Part shown: positions 7,551-14,452 of the stretch, one piece after another
How the letters are laid out: each line of letters opens with the position of its first letter
Position numbering within the stretch: position 1 is the first letter of the stretch
Assembly: GCA_040880365.1 (NCBI GenBank)
Contig: JBBDIO010000195.1
Location: 1-18,310, forward strand
Length of the DNA: 18,310 nucleotides
DNA from: JBBDIO01 sp040880365
GTDB lineage: Bacteria > Chloroflexota > Anaerolineae > Caldilineales > Caldilineaceae
Direction of reading: 5' to 3'
Program-made: the position numbers and the translations under genes
The notes under the pieces: model-generated
What the model was told of the DNA's origin: nothing
Seen by the model: only the letters and a program-made list of their open reading frames with translations
Databases searched by the model: none

Positions 7551-8639
7551 CTACAGTTCGGATAACAGCGCGTCGGCGGCGCTGTAGGGGTCGATCTGGC
7601 GGGCGTGGATGTGCCGGATTTGTGCCTGCACTGCGCCCTGGGGCAACCGTGCCTGCAAACGGCGCACAAATTCGGCCTGCAACGCGACTTCCAGCAAGTG
7701 CGCGGCGCGAGTCTCTTCGCGGGCGCGCCATTCGCCCGAACGCTGAAGCCAGGCCAAATGGGCTTCAATCTGGGCATGGAGTTCTTCCACACCGCTGCCG
7801 TCGGTGGCAATCGCCCTGAGCACGCGCACCGTCCAGCCCTCACCGGGGGATGCAGATGCAGGCGGGGATGTATCGGCAGTGGACAGCGCGTCTGTGGCGT
7901 CGGGCGCGTCTGTGGCGAGCAGTTGCCCGTGATGGCGCAAGGCCGCGCGTGGGCCGGTGTTTCCCAATTCCAGCATCATCTCCAATGCCTGCACCGTGCG
8001 GTCGGCTTCGGGCCGATCCGCTTTGTTCACCACCAGCAGGTCGGCAATCTCCAGGATGCCCGCCTTGATCGCCTGAATTTCATCGCCCATGCCCGGCGCT
8101 TCGACCACCAGCGTGGTGTGGGCGGTGGCGGCAATCTCCAGTTCGGCCTGGCCCACGCCCACGGTTTCGACAATAATGCGCGGAAATCCCGCGGCATCCA
8201 GCACGGCGACGGCGTCATTGGTGCTGCGGCTCAACCCGCCCAGACTGCCCCGGGTTGCCATGCTGCGCACAAAGACCTGGTCATCGCCGCTGAGATCGCG
8301 CATACGCACGCGGTCGCCCAAAATGGCCCCGCCCGTAAAGGGGCTGGTGGGATCGATGGCAACCACGCCCACGGCCTGGCCCGCCGCGCGATAGCGTTTG
8401 ACCAGCGCGCTTACCAGCGTGGATTTGCCGCTGCCTGGCGCGCCGGTGACGCCCACAATATGCGCCTGGCCCGTGTGGGGATAGAGCAACCCCAACAGCG
8501 CGCGCGCCGCGTCACCGCCTCGTTCGACCAGCGAAATAGCGCGAGCAATCGCCAGCCGTTCGCCCTGAAGCACGCCCTGCGCCAATTGCCCAGGCGATAG
8601 CGCGGGGCGACGACTGATTGCGGTGGGTGCGTGCTCCAT
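7551..8639 (-). CDS. meaB: MeaB/ArgK-type GTPase, methylmalonyl-CoA mutase chaperone
   Basis: G3E-family GTPase that protects and reloads B12-dependent methylmalonyl-CoA mutase. The start chosen is ATG 8637-8639 (362 aa), beginning 13 bases after the mutase-subunit stop. An ATG at 8690 would overlap that gene and has no ribosome signal. Walker A is GAPGSGKST at 66-74, IDPTSPF is at 95-101, ETVGVGQ at 158-164 contains the MeaB switch, and NKADRPEADR at 205-214 is the base-recognition loop. The C-terminal helical dimerisation region is present. Odd point: residues about 226-268 form an Ala/Thr/Asp/Pro-rich insertion (DAPDATDALSTADTSPP) where relatives usually pass directly to the W-x-P-P-V strand. 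The gene follows the B12-binding mutase subunit in one transcription unit. Confidence 0.92.
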   Translation of the reverse strand: MEHAPTAISRRPALSPGQLAQGVLQGERLAIARAISLVERGGDAARALLGLLYPHTGQAHIVGVTGAPGSGKSTLVSALVKRYRAAGQAVGVVAIDPTSPFTGGAILGDRVRMRDLSGDDQVFVRSMATRGSLGGLSRSTNDAVAVLDAAGFPRIIVETVGVGQAELEIAATAHTTLVVEAPGMGDEIQAIKAGILEIADLLVVNKADRPEADRTVQALEMMLELGNTGPRAALRHHGQLLATDAPDATDALSTADTSPPASASPGEGWTVRVLRAIATDGSGVEELHAQIEAHLAWLQRSGEWRAREETRAAHLLEVALQAEFVRRLQARLPQGAVQAQIRHIHARQIDPYSAADALLSEL

Positions 8640-8652
8640 GCCCGAACTCTGC

Positions 8653-9157
8653 CTATTCGTCGCCGGTGGGCGCATCAGTATCTGGCCCATCAGTGTCTGG
8701 CGCAGTGTCGGGGGGCGCGTCGGCCATGTGGACCGCGTTGCGGATNNNNNNNNNNTTCGGGCGTGGGTGTCCCAGGGCCAAAAATGGCATGGATGCCCGC
8801 CGCGCGCAGCTGTTCTGCATCTTCAGGCGGAATGATGCCCCCCACCAGCACCACCACATGGGCCTGTCCCTGGGCGCGCAGCAGGTCTACCACACGCGGA
8901 CAGAGCGTCATATGCGCGCCGCTGAGGATGCTCAAGCCCACCACATCCACATCTTCTTGCAGCGCGGCTTCAGCGATCATCTGGGGTGTCTGGCGGATGC
9001 CCGTGTAGATGACCTCGAACCCGGCATCGCGCAGGGCACGCGCCACCACCTTGGCCCCGCGGTCATGTCCATCGAGACCCGGCTTTGCCACCAAAACCCG
9101 GATAGCCGGCCCGGCATCACTGGCGACAGCCGCTGGATTGGTTATTGCTTGCGACAT
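8653..9157 (-). CDS. Methylmalonyl-CoA mutase B12-binding (C-terminal/small) subunit, interrupted by an N gap
   Basis: Cobalamin-binding subunit of a split methylmalonyl-CoA mutase (succinyl-CoA/methylmalonyl-CoA interconversion). The N-terminal ~20 residues are a linker. The Rossmann domain starts at IRVLVAKPGLDGHDRGAK, where DGHDRG is the DxHxxG motif whose His ligates cobalt. VGLSILSGAH and VVLVGGIIPPEDAEQL follow, then IFGPGTPTPE just before the gap. Beyond the ten N, the natural continuation in another frame is IRNAVHMADAPP to a stop at 8653-8655. This reads through only if the real gap is a multiple of 3. The displayed frame shift is therefore an artefact of placeholder N, not a pseudogene. 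The tail ends in a short Asp/Thr/Pro repeat. The catalytic large subunit is not in the window. The ATG at 9155-9157 has only a distant GAGG. Confidence 0.9.
8669..8698 (-). repeat. 15-bp in-frame repeat in the mutase-subunit tail
   Basis: On the + strand GGCGCATCAGTATCT (8669-8683) and GGCCCATCAGTGTCT (8684-8698) are adjacent 15-bp copies differing at two bases. On the coding strand they give DTDGP and DTDAP. A third, more diverged unit lies beyond 8699. Confidence 0.7.
8746..8755. other. Assembly gap (ten N)
   Basis: Ten undetermined bases inside the B12-binding subunit gene. The reading frames on the two sides differ by one base as drawn and come into register if the true gap is 0, 3, 6, 9, 12 or another multiple of 3. 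Homologous subunits usually have about four residues (such as EIVxY) between PGTPxPE and the last helix, so 9-12 bases is plausible. Confidence 0.95.
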
Positions 9158-9203
9158 ACTTGGTTACCGTTGCCTCATTCTTTCCGTTCTTACGGTGCTT
9201 ACC

Positions 9204-9239
9204 GTGCTCTCTGTGCTCTCTGGTCTCTCTGTGTTCTCA
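9204..9239 (-). repeat. 9-bp tandem repeats in the mutase-subunit leader
   Basis: Four 9-bp units on the + strand: GTGCTCTCT at 9204-9212, GTGCTCTCT at 9213-9221, GGTCTCTCT at 9222-9230 and GTGTTCTCA at 9231-9239. They lie about 47 bases upstream of the minus-strand start at 9157. As minus-strand RNA the array is AG/CA-rich and unstructured (AGAGAGCAC units). Confidence 0.8.
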
Positions 9240-9350
9240 ATCCGACACAGCCTTTGGCGAAAATCATATGCGCGTCTGCGCCTGTCGCCAAACTATAGAC
9301 AAGTCGAATCCGGCCTGGGGGCGTGTTCCCCGATTGCGCCGCCTGGGCCT

Positions 9351-9390
9351 ACCCGGCACGCACCGGCGCACATCGGCGCACATCGGCACG
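9351..9390 (+). repeat. Four 10-bp direct repeats upstream of the acyl-CoA-dehydrogenase-fold gene promoter
   Basis: Units ACCCGGCACG, CACCGGCGCA, CATCGGCGCA and CATCGGCACG follow each other without spacers, with consensus CAyCGGCrCr. The 10-bp period places every copy on nearly the same face of the helix. The array ends 21 bases before the candidate -35 at 9412. This is the position of an activator site, though no regulator is known for it. Confidence 0.75.
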
Positions 9391-9411
9391 CCCAGAGAGG
9401 TGGGCAGAGAT

Positions 9412-9440
9412 TTGAGTGACCCTCTGAACGCGTATAGAAT
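9412..9440 (+). promoter_or_regulatory. Sigma70-like promoter for the acyl-CoA-dehydrogenase-fold gene
   Basis: TTGAGT (9412-9417) and TAGAAT (9435-9440) are separated by 17 bases. Transcription would start near 9447, about 75 bases before the ATG at 9523. Matches are 4/6 and 5/6 to the E. coli consensus. Chloroflexota promoters may differ. Confidence 0.5.
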
Positions 9441-9522
9441 GAACGGACAGAGCACACGCCCACCGGTGAAGCCGATTGGGTAAGCCCACTGACGAGAGAA
9501 CATATATTATGGAGAGCAAGGC

Positions 9523-10728
9523 ATGATTTATCCGGTAACCGAGCGGCAAGACCGTTTTATGAAGATTGCACGCGAACTTGCCGCCAAGTTCAGCGAGCGT
9601 GCGGCAGCCCACGACCGCGATGGTTCATTTCCCCACGAAAATTTCGATGACATTCGGGCCGCGGGTCTGCCTGCGCTGGTGATCCCCAAGCGGTTTGGCG
9701 GGTGGGAAGCGAGCCTGTTGGAGACGGTGCTGACGATTGGCGAAATGGCAGTAGGCGATGGCAGCACCGCCTTGAACTTCACCATGCATGCCCAAGTAAT
9801 GGGCGGTGCCGAAGCGGCGCAGAACTGGCCTGTGCCGCTGTATGAAAAAGTCTGTCGGGCCGCGGTAGAGCGGGGAGCACTGATCAATGCGATTGCCAGC
9901 GAGCCGGCAATGGGCAGCCCCAGCCGGGGCGGCAAGCCCAAAACCACCGCCACGCCCGTCTATGCCGATGGCGATACGGAAAAGTCTACACCTAGCGGCT
10001 GGATCATCAACGGGCGCAAAAATTTCGCCAGTATGAGCCCCACGCTGGATTTTATGATTGTGCTGGCCGCGCGCGAAGATGGCAGCGACGAGACGGCGCG
10101 CTTTCTGGTGGAACCCAATGACAAAGTGGAAATCGTCGAAACGTGGGATACCATGGGGATGCGCGCCACAGGTAGCCACGATGTCATCTTCCACGATGTC
10201 TTTGTGCCCCACAGCCACATGATCAACCCTACCCCCAAGGGCGAAGCCAAACTGCCCGCGAACCCGGGCTTTTCGCTGAATGTGGGCGCGGTTTATCTGG
10301 GCATTGCCCAGGCAGCCCTCAATGCTGCGCTGCATTTTGCCCGCGAACGGGTGCCCACGGCTTTGGGCAAGCCGATTGCCGAGGTGGAAAGTGTGCAGCG
10401 GCGGCTGGGCGAAGCCGAGTTGTTGCTCCACCAATCGCGTATGCACATCTATCACGCCGCCGATCTGTGGGATCGCTTTCCCGACCGGCGCGCGGCGTTG
10501 GATGAGTCTAACGTGGTCGCCAAATATATCGCCACCAACAACGCTATCGAGATTGTGGACAAAGCCATGCGCGTGGTGGGCGGTGTGGGCATGAGCCGCA
10601 AGTTTCCCCTCGAACGCTATTACCGCGATGTGCGCGGCGGGCTGAGCCACCCCATGAGCGATGATGTGGCGCTGGTCAAATTGGGCAACATTGCGCTGGA
10701 TCGCTATGCCCAGGCAGACGGCGCCTAG
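9523..10728 (+). CDS. Acyl-CoA-dehydrogenase-fold flavoprotein, probably monooxygenase-like
   Basis: A 401-aa protein with the three-part acyl-CoA dehydrogenase layout: N-terminal helices (about 5-120), a beta domain (about 121-235) with WDTMGMRATGSHDV at 208-221 and FHDVFVP at 223-229, and C-terminal helices (about 245-400). GGSEGH-like or EGT motifs are absent. The C-terminal segment is RDVRGGLSHPMSDD at 368-381, where true dehydrogenases usually carry Y-x-E-G-T with the catalytic Glu. The alternative Glu site on the helix after residue 250 (FSLNVGAVYLGIAQAAL) also lacks Glu. The His in GGLSHP resembles the C-terminal pattern of the DszC/HsaA-type flavin monooxygenases. The start ATG has GGAG at 9511-9514, eight bases ahead. 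A reductase partner is not in the window, and the substrate is unknown. ComEA follows after 27 bases. Confidence 0.85.
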   Translation: MIYPVTERQDRFMKIARELAAKFSERAAAHDRDGSFPHENFDDIRAAGLPALVIPKRFGGWEASLLETVLTIGEMAVGDGSTALNFTMHAQVMGGAEAAQNWPVPLYEKVCRAAVERGALINAIASEPAMGSPSRGGKPKTTATPVYADGDTEKSTPSGWIINGRKNFASMSPTLDFMIVLAAREDGSDETARFLVEPNDKVEIVETWDTMGMRATGSHDVIFHDVFVPHSHMINPTPKGEAKLPANPGFSLNVGAVYLGIAQAALNAALHFARERVPTALGKPIAEVESVQRRLGEAELLLHQSRMHIYHAADLWDRFPDRRAALDESNVVAKYIATNNAIEIVDKAMRVVGGVGMSRKFPLERYYRDVRGGLSHPMSDDVALVKLGNIALDRYAQADGA

Positions 10729-10755
10729 GCGCCCGGCCTGCGACAAGGACGATCC

Positions 10756-11502
10756 ATGCCGCCATCACCGCCCGCGCCGCCCAGCGGATCACCCACGGAA
10801 ATGCGCCATAGCCCGCGCCCGGTCTGGCATGGCCCTTCGTTTGTGCTGGGGCTGCTGATCAGCGCGCTGGGCGCGGGCCTGCTCTTTATTGTCTACCGCG
10901 CGCCCCAGCCGCCGCCCATCGTACTCCAGCCGCCGCCGACTCCCGCGCCTACGGCAACCGCCTTGCCCACCAGCACGCCCGCACCAATTGTGGTCTATCT
11001 CAGCGGCGCGGTGCAGCAACCGGGGCTGTATACACTGCCGGTAGATGCCCGGGTGGGCGATGTGCTGGCAATGGGTGGCGGCTTTGCCGACCACGCCGCG
11101 GTGGATTCTCTGAATCTGGCAGAACGCGTGTGGGATGGCGCGCGGGTGCATGTGGGCAGCCACGCGGCAATGGGGTCGGATAATCCGCAAATCATCGCGA
11201 CAGAGGCGACGGCAGGCGACATATCTACGTCGGACACACCGCCCACGCCGGTCACGGGGATATCGGGCAGCGCGCCCCCAACGCCCACGGGCGAGAATAC
11301 AGCCGGCGCGGATATAACCGGACGCGTGAACCTGAACACAGCCGACCAGAGTCAACTGGAGACACTGCCCGGCATCGGCCCCAGCCGCGCCCAGGCCATC
11401 ATTGCCAATCGCCCCTATGCCAGCGTAGACGACATTACACGCGTGCCGGGCATCGCCGAAGGTATCCTGTTGCAACTGCGCGATTTGGTAACGGTCGAAT
11501 AA
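10756..11502 (+). CDS. comEA: ComEA-like DNA-binding protein with SLBB and helix-hairpin-helix domains
   Basis: Membrane-anchored DNA receptor of natural transformation, 248 aa. Residues 1-27 are a Pro-rich cytoplasmic tail, 28-47 (FVLGLLISALGAGLLFIVY) form one membrane helix, and 48-77 are a Pro/Thr linker. Residues 78-135 form an SLBB domain (VYLSGAVQQPGLYTLP), 136-188 a Gly/Thr/Pro linker, and 189-248 the helix-hairpin-helix pair: RVNLNTADQSQLETLPGIG at 190-208 and the second hairpin VPGIAEGI at 230-237. AAGGA at 10745-10749 lies six bases before the ATG. No comEC follows; a 131-aa orphan does. The order matches ComEA. The same architecture also occurs in extracellular HhH proteins without proven uptake function. 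Confidence 0.9.
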   Translation: MPPSPPAPPSGSPTEMRHSPRPVWHGPSFVLGLLISALGAGLLFIVYRAPQPPPIVLQPPPTPAPTATALPTSTPAPIVVYLSGAVQQPGLYTLPVDARVGDVLAMGGGFADHAAVDSLNLAERVWDGARVHVGSHAAMGSDNPQIIATEATAGDISTSDTPPTPVTGISGSAPPTPTGENTAGADITGRVNLNTADQSQLETLPGIGPSRAQAIIANRPYASVDDITRVPGIAEGILLQLRDLVTVE

Positions 11503-11555
11503 AAAACAGGTACCGGGGCGCGTCATTCACGGAAAAGAACCGACAACAAATCGCT

Positions 11556-11951
11556 ATGCTTGTTCAAGGCGCAATCTATCGCTTTAGCCGCACCGACGAT
11601 CTCATCTATTATCAGGCCGCGTGTACCCAATCGGGCCTGGAATTTCTCTATCCCATCCGCATAAGCGGCGCGCGTCTCGCCAAAACCCACCGCAACGGCC
11701 GCCGCTATGTGCTGCTCTACATCATGACCAAATGGGGCAAACTGGCGGCAACCGGCTATTGGCTGGATCCACGCCAGGGCTTCGACAAGGCGTATGTGAC
11801 CGACGCCACCGAAGCCGACCTGGAGCTGGTCGCCGCCAGCCTGGAAGAGTTGCCGGGCGCGGATGAACGCCTGGACGACATCCTCAATCGCACCGATGTG
11901 GAGCTGGATATGGAAGTGTGGGGCGGCCTGCTGGACAGCGACGCGGGTTAG
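11556..11951 (+). CDS. Unrecognised 131-aa cytoplasmic protein
   Basis: No family recognised. The N-terminal half is beta-like and aromatic (GAIYRFSRTDDLIYYQAAC, then RRYVLLYIMTKWGKLAATGYW at about 49-69). The C-terminal half is acidic and helical (ATEADLELVAASLEELPGADERLDDI at about 83-108). It has no signal peptide or membrane segment, and pI is likely near neutral to acidic. It starts 53 bases after comEA in the same direction. The upstream ggaaaag is a weak ribosome signal. Its TAG (11949-11951) overlaps the TAA of the convergent lipoprotein gene (11948-11950), so the two genes share bases at their ends. Codon use is like its neighbours, which supports a real gene. Confidence 0.7.
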   Translation: MLVQGAIYRFSRTDDLIYYQAACTQSGLEFLYPIRISGARLAKTHRNGRRYVLLYIMTKWGKLAATGYWLDPRQGFDKAYVTDATEADLELVAASLEELPGADERLDDILNRTDVELDMEVWGGLLDSDAG

Positions 11952-13933
11952 TCATCCGCACTGGTATCTGCACTGGTATCTGCACTGGTATCCGCACTGT
12001 CGCCCGTATTTTCACCCGCATAATAAACTCGATAGATAACGCCGGTGGCATAGTCGCCCACCAGCAAATCGCCGCCCGGCTCCACGCCCAGGGGCAACGG
12101 TCGATCCAACCCCACCACAAAATCATGCGCTTCGCCGCGATAGGTAGTTGTGCCATCGGGCAAGCTCACCGCCTCCAGCACGATCTGTTCCACCGTATGG
12201 CCCACGGGCGTGGGGCTAAAGACCTCGCCAAAGAGCGAAAGATAGAGCGTGCGATAGGCCGCGGGCCACGCGGGATTGGTGATATAGGCCAAGCCGTTGG
12301 CGCTGGCGTGAGGTGCCACGGCATAGACTGGCCCGCTATAGGGATCTCCCTCGGTTGCCGTCTCTCCAGATGCCGTCTCCTCGGTTGTCGTCTCCCCAGT
12401 TGCCTCCGCATCCACCGCGCCAAACTGGTGGGGAAAGCCATAGTCCAGCCCCCAGCGGATGTGGTTTACCTCGTCGGGTTCGCCGGAAAAATCGGGGCCA
12501 TTTTCCCCGGCGAAAAGCTGCCAGGCGTGGGGACCATCCGGCACAGCCAGATCGACCGGCACGGGCGCAAAATGGACATTGTAGGGGTTGCGCAGCCCCT
12601 GGGCGACAATCTCCAGATCATCTGCGCCCTGGCCCGTGCGCGGCAATCGCAAGATGGTGGCGTTATATGGCCCGCCCGCTTCCAGATCGCCGGTAGACCC
12701 CAGCCCAAAATAGATCCAGGTGTGCGCCTCTTCGCCGCTGAAGGGATCGGGCTGGGGATTCCAGGCCAACCCGTTGTTCTGATGACGTCCCCACGGCAAA
12801 CCATCCAGACGCAGTTCAAACTGGTCGGCAACGCCGTTGCCGGTGCTGTCCAATGTACGATAGAGTTGCCCGCGCCCGCCCAGCCAGACCGCGCCATCCA
12901 CCGGATCATAGAGCAGCCCCACAATCTCGGTGAACCCGGTGGTATAGAGATGGCGACGATCATAGATGCCATCGCCGTCCGTATCCCCATACCACCAGAC
13001 GCGCCCGCCTTGCAGAGAGACCAGCAGATCGCCGGTGGGGGTGAAATCCATTTGGGTCATCTGTTCCAGTCCGGCGACCACCGGGGACACGGCAAAACCG
13101 GGCGGCACTTCCAGAGCCTGGGCCAACGCGACGGCGCGAGCCGCGGGCGCGACCGATTCGGCCCATACCCCGGCAAAGCGCACGCCCAGCACACTCAATT
13201 CGCCCGCCATATCTGCCCATTCAAAGACCAGTTGCACCTCGTTGACCGCGGCAAAATTCGGGCGATTGCCATCTTCATCCTGAATCTCGCGCAGGGGGAT
13301 AAAGAGGGTTTGCGTGCTCGCACGGGAACCTGATTCAGTACCCGCATCGATACCCGCATCGGACCCCGTACCGAAGCCATAGCGGGCCAGACTGACAGGC
13401 AGACGCGCCCCGCTTGCTTCTACCAGATAGAGATTGGGACGCAGATCGCCTGTATGTTGCAGCGTGAGCGCAAGCGTTTCCACGCCGGTAAGGGGCGTGG
13501 CTGCCTCGCCCCAGCGCAAAGACCAGCGCGCAAACGAACCGGCATCCACATCCACTTGCAGCGCAGGCAGATTCACGGCGGCACCGGCAGGCAGGTCACA
13601 GCGCAGCAGATCGGCAGCAGGCTGGGTGCCGCCTGCATCACAGGCTGTCACCGCGCCCGCGGCCTGCAACAGATCCACGTCGTGGAGTTCGACCGGCCCC
13701 GGTACAGGTTCCTCACTCGCAGCCCCCTCTGCCACCTCATCTGCCGCCTCATCCGCAGCCTCATCAGTAGCCTCATTGGCGGCGACTGGCGTTTCGGCTG
13801 GGTTCACCGATGCCGCGGGATCGCCGCGGCCACACGCCGCGAGCAGCAGCACCAGGCACAGCGCGCCCCAGGGTGCGCGCCCGGCTATATTTAATCCGCG
13901 TCCCCCTCCAACCCAAACTCCACGCATAAGCAT
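11948..13933 (-). CDS. Lipoprotein beta-propeller of the glucose/sorbosone dehydrogenase type
   Basis: Predicted exported lipoprotein oxidoreductase or sugar-binding propeller. The start chosen is ATG 13933 (661 aa), nine bases after GAGG; the ATG at 13942 would give 664 aa and sits just behind DinB. The N-terminus has a hydrophobic helix ending in a LAAC lipobox (Cys 34 of the chosen start). A low-complexity Glu/Ala/Asp linker follows, then a beta-sandwich region (about 85-260) resembling carbohydrate-binding modules. The propeller occupies about 275-640, with DTDGDGIYD as a likely Ca-binding loop, GLRNPYN, and HASANGLAY near the end. Residues about 510-532 are a GETxTE repeat, and the C-terminus is (SADT)n. 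No PQQ-biosynthesis gene is present, so cofactor use is unproven. It follows DinB by 3-12 bases and is probably cotranscribed. Confidence 0.85.
   Translation of the reverse strand: MLMRGVWVGGGRGLNIAGRAPWGALCLVLLLAACGRGDPAASVNPAETPVAANEATDEAADEAADEVAEGAASEEPVPGPVELHDVDLLQAAGAVTACDAGGTQPAADLLRCDLPAGAAVNLPALQVDVDAGSFARWSLRWGEAATPLTGVETLALTLQHTGDLRPNLYLVEASGARLPVSLARYGFGTGSDAGIDAGTESGSRASTQTLFIPLREIQDEDGNRPNFAAVNEVQLVFEWADMAGELSVLGVRFAGVWAESVAPAARAVALAQALEVPPGFAVSPVVAGLEQMTQMDFTPTGDLLVSLQGGRVWWYGDTDGDGIYDRRHLYTTGFTEIVGLLYDPVDGAVWLGGRGQLYRTLDSTGNGVADQFELRLDGLPWGRHQNNGLAWNPQPDPFSGEEAHTWIYFGLGSTGDLEAGGPYNATILRLPRTGQGADDLEIVAQGLRNPYNVHFAPVPVDLAVPDGPHAWQLFAGENGPDFSGEPDEVNHIRWGLDYGFPHQFGAVDAEATGETTTEETASGETATEGDPYSGPVYAVAPHASANGLAYITNPAWPAAYRTLYLSLFGEVFSPTPVGHTVEQIVLEAVSLPDGTTTYRGEAHDFVVGLDRPLPLGVEPGGDLLVGDYATGVIYRVYYAGENTGDSADTSADTSADTSADD
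11958..12005 (-). repeat. 12-bp in-frame repeats encoding the (SADT)n C-terminus
   Basis: On the + strand GCACTGGTATCT occurs exactly at 11958-11969 and 11970-11981, then GCACTGGTATCC at 11982-11993 and a diverged copy at 11994-12005. A further diverged copy overlaps the stop region before 11958. On the coding strand they give repeated Ser-Ala-Asp-Thr. Confidence 0.85.
13339..13362 (-). repeat. 12-bp in-frame repeat inside the lipoprotein propeller gene
   Basis: TACCCGCATCGA at 13339-13350 and TACCCGCATCGG at 13351-13362 are adjacent and differ at one base. They encode the Asp-Ala-Gly-Ile/Thr stretch in a loop of the beta-sandwich region. Confidence 0.7.
13735..13782 (-). repeat. 12-bp in-frame repeats encoding the Glu-Ala-Ala-Asp linker behind the lipobox
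   Basis: Four units on the + strand: CCTCATCTGCCG, CCTCATCCGCAG, CCTCATCAGTAG and CCTCATTGGCGG, at 13735-13746, 13747-13758, 13759-13770 and 13771-13782. The shared CCTCAT gives the Asp-Glu part of each tetrapeptide. The array encodes the acidic spacer between the lipid anchor and the folded domains. Confidence 0.8.
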
Positions 13934-13945
13934 ATAACTCATCCT

Positions 13946-14452
13946 CTATTTTTGTTCCTGCGCCAGCGTGGCGCGTATCTCATCCTCAAAGCTCCAACCG
14001 TCCAGGTGCGGCAACTCCACACCCTGTGGGCTGAGGATCGAGACAATGTGGCTACGATGTTCCATGGCATGGTGCAGCGATTGCACCAGAAAAACCGCCG
14101 CCGGCATTGCAAACTCACCCCCGCGATAGGTGCCGGTACGGAATTCATCGTGCGCGACATTTTCCGCGATTTCGATCAGCGATTCACCCGTATACTGGGC
14201 GCTCCGCCGCAAATAATCGAAGCCGGGAAAACCCTGAGACTCCCGCCAGGGTTCGGCATAGGGCGCCAGACGCAACGCCTCCACATAACGCTGCTCGGCG
14301 GCAAACAGATGCACCAGTGTATCGCGCACAGTGCCATAGGTGCCCGGCCCGACCAGGTCCAATTGTCCATCGGATAATTCGGCACAACGGTCTAGCAGAC
14401 GCAGATTTGCCCACAAATTGTGGCGATAGAGCCAGGTCATGGATTTTCCCAT
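13946..14452 (-). CDS. DinB-family four-helix metalloprotein
   Basis: DinB/YfiT-like putative metal-dependent protein, 168 aa. The start is ATG 14450-14452, with AGGAGG six bases ahead. The longer ATG at 14515 has no signal and would add 21 unlike residues. The family's metal-binding triad is visible: His48 in TLVHLFAAEQRY and His128/His132 in SLHHAMEHRSHI. Helices are predicted across 5-28, 41-62, 88-103 and 118-140, and WLYRHNLWAN near the N-terminus is typical. Family members include thiol-dependent transferases and damage-induced proteins, so the substrate is unknown. The gene is followed after 3-12 bases by the lipoprotein propeller gene and is probably cotranscribed, though I see no obvious functional link. 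Confidence 0.88.
   Translation of the reverse strand: MGKSMTWLYRHNLWANLRLLDRCAELSDGQLDLVGPGTYGTVRDTLVHLFAAEQRYVEALRLAPYAEPWRESQGFPGFDYLRRSAQYTGESLIEIAENVAHDEFRTGTYRGGEFAMPAAVFLVQSLHHAMEHRSHIVSILSPQGVELPHLDGWSFEDEIRATLAQEQK

Larger units (their letters stand above)
9158..9522. other. 365-bp divergent intergenic region between the mutase subunit and the acyl-CoA-dehydrogenase-fold gene
   Basis: The region holds, in order: a small hairpin ACGGT-GCTT-ACCGT at 9192-9205; a 9-bp repeat array at 9204-9239; an 8-bp inverted repeat TTTGGCGA (9253-9260) and TCGCCAAA (9285-9292) with a 24-base spacer; a minus-strand TATAGT at 9292-9297 that could be a -10 for the mutase subunit, without a good -35; a 10-bp repeat array at 9351-9390; and a sigma70-like promoter at 9412-9440. 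I see no open frame of note and no cobalamin-riboswitch core. Confidence 0.7.

Noticed and set aside
8690..9157. Frameshifted pseudogene of the mutase subunit
   Set aside because: The shift coincides exactly with ten placeholder N, and the downstream frame continues naturally to a stop.
9158..9340. Cobalamin riboswitch ahead of the B12-dependent subunit
   Set aside because: No B12-box or conserved core is visible in the minus-strand leader, and the hairpins present are too simple.
9143..9483. Small plus-strand open frames in the mutase/acyl-CoA-dehydrogenase-fold intergenic region
   Set aside because: They run through tandem repeats, lack ribosome sites and have Arg/Cys/Ser-rich products typical of non-coding DNA.
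11918..13333. 471-codon plus-strand open frame opposite the lipoprotein propeller gene
   Set aside because: Its residue make-up is that of a shadow frame in GC-rich DNA. The minus-strand product has a lipobox and clear propeller motifs.
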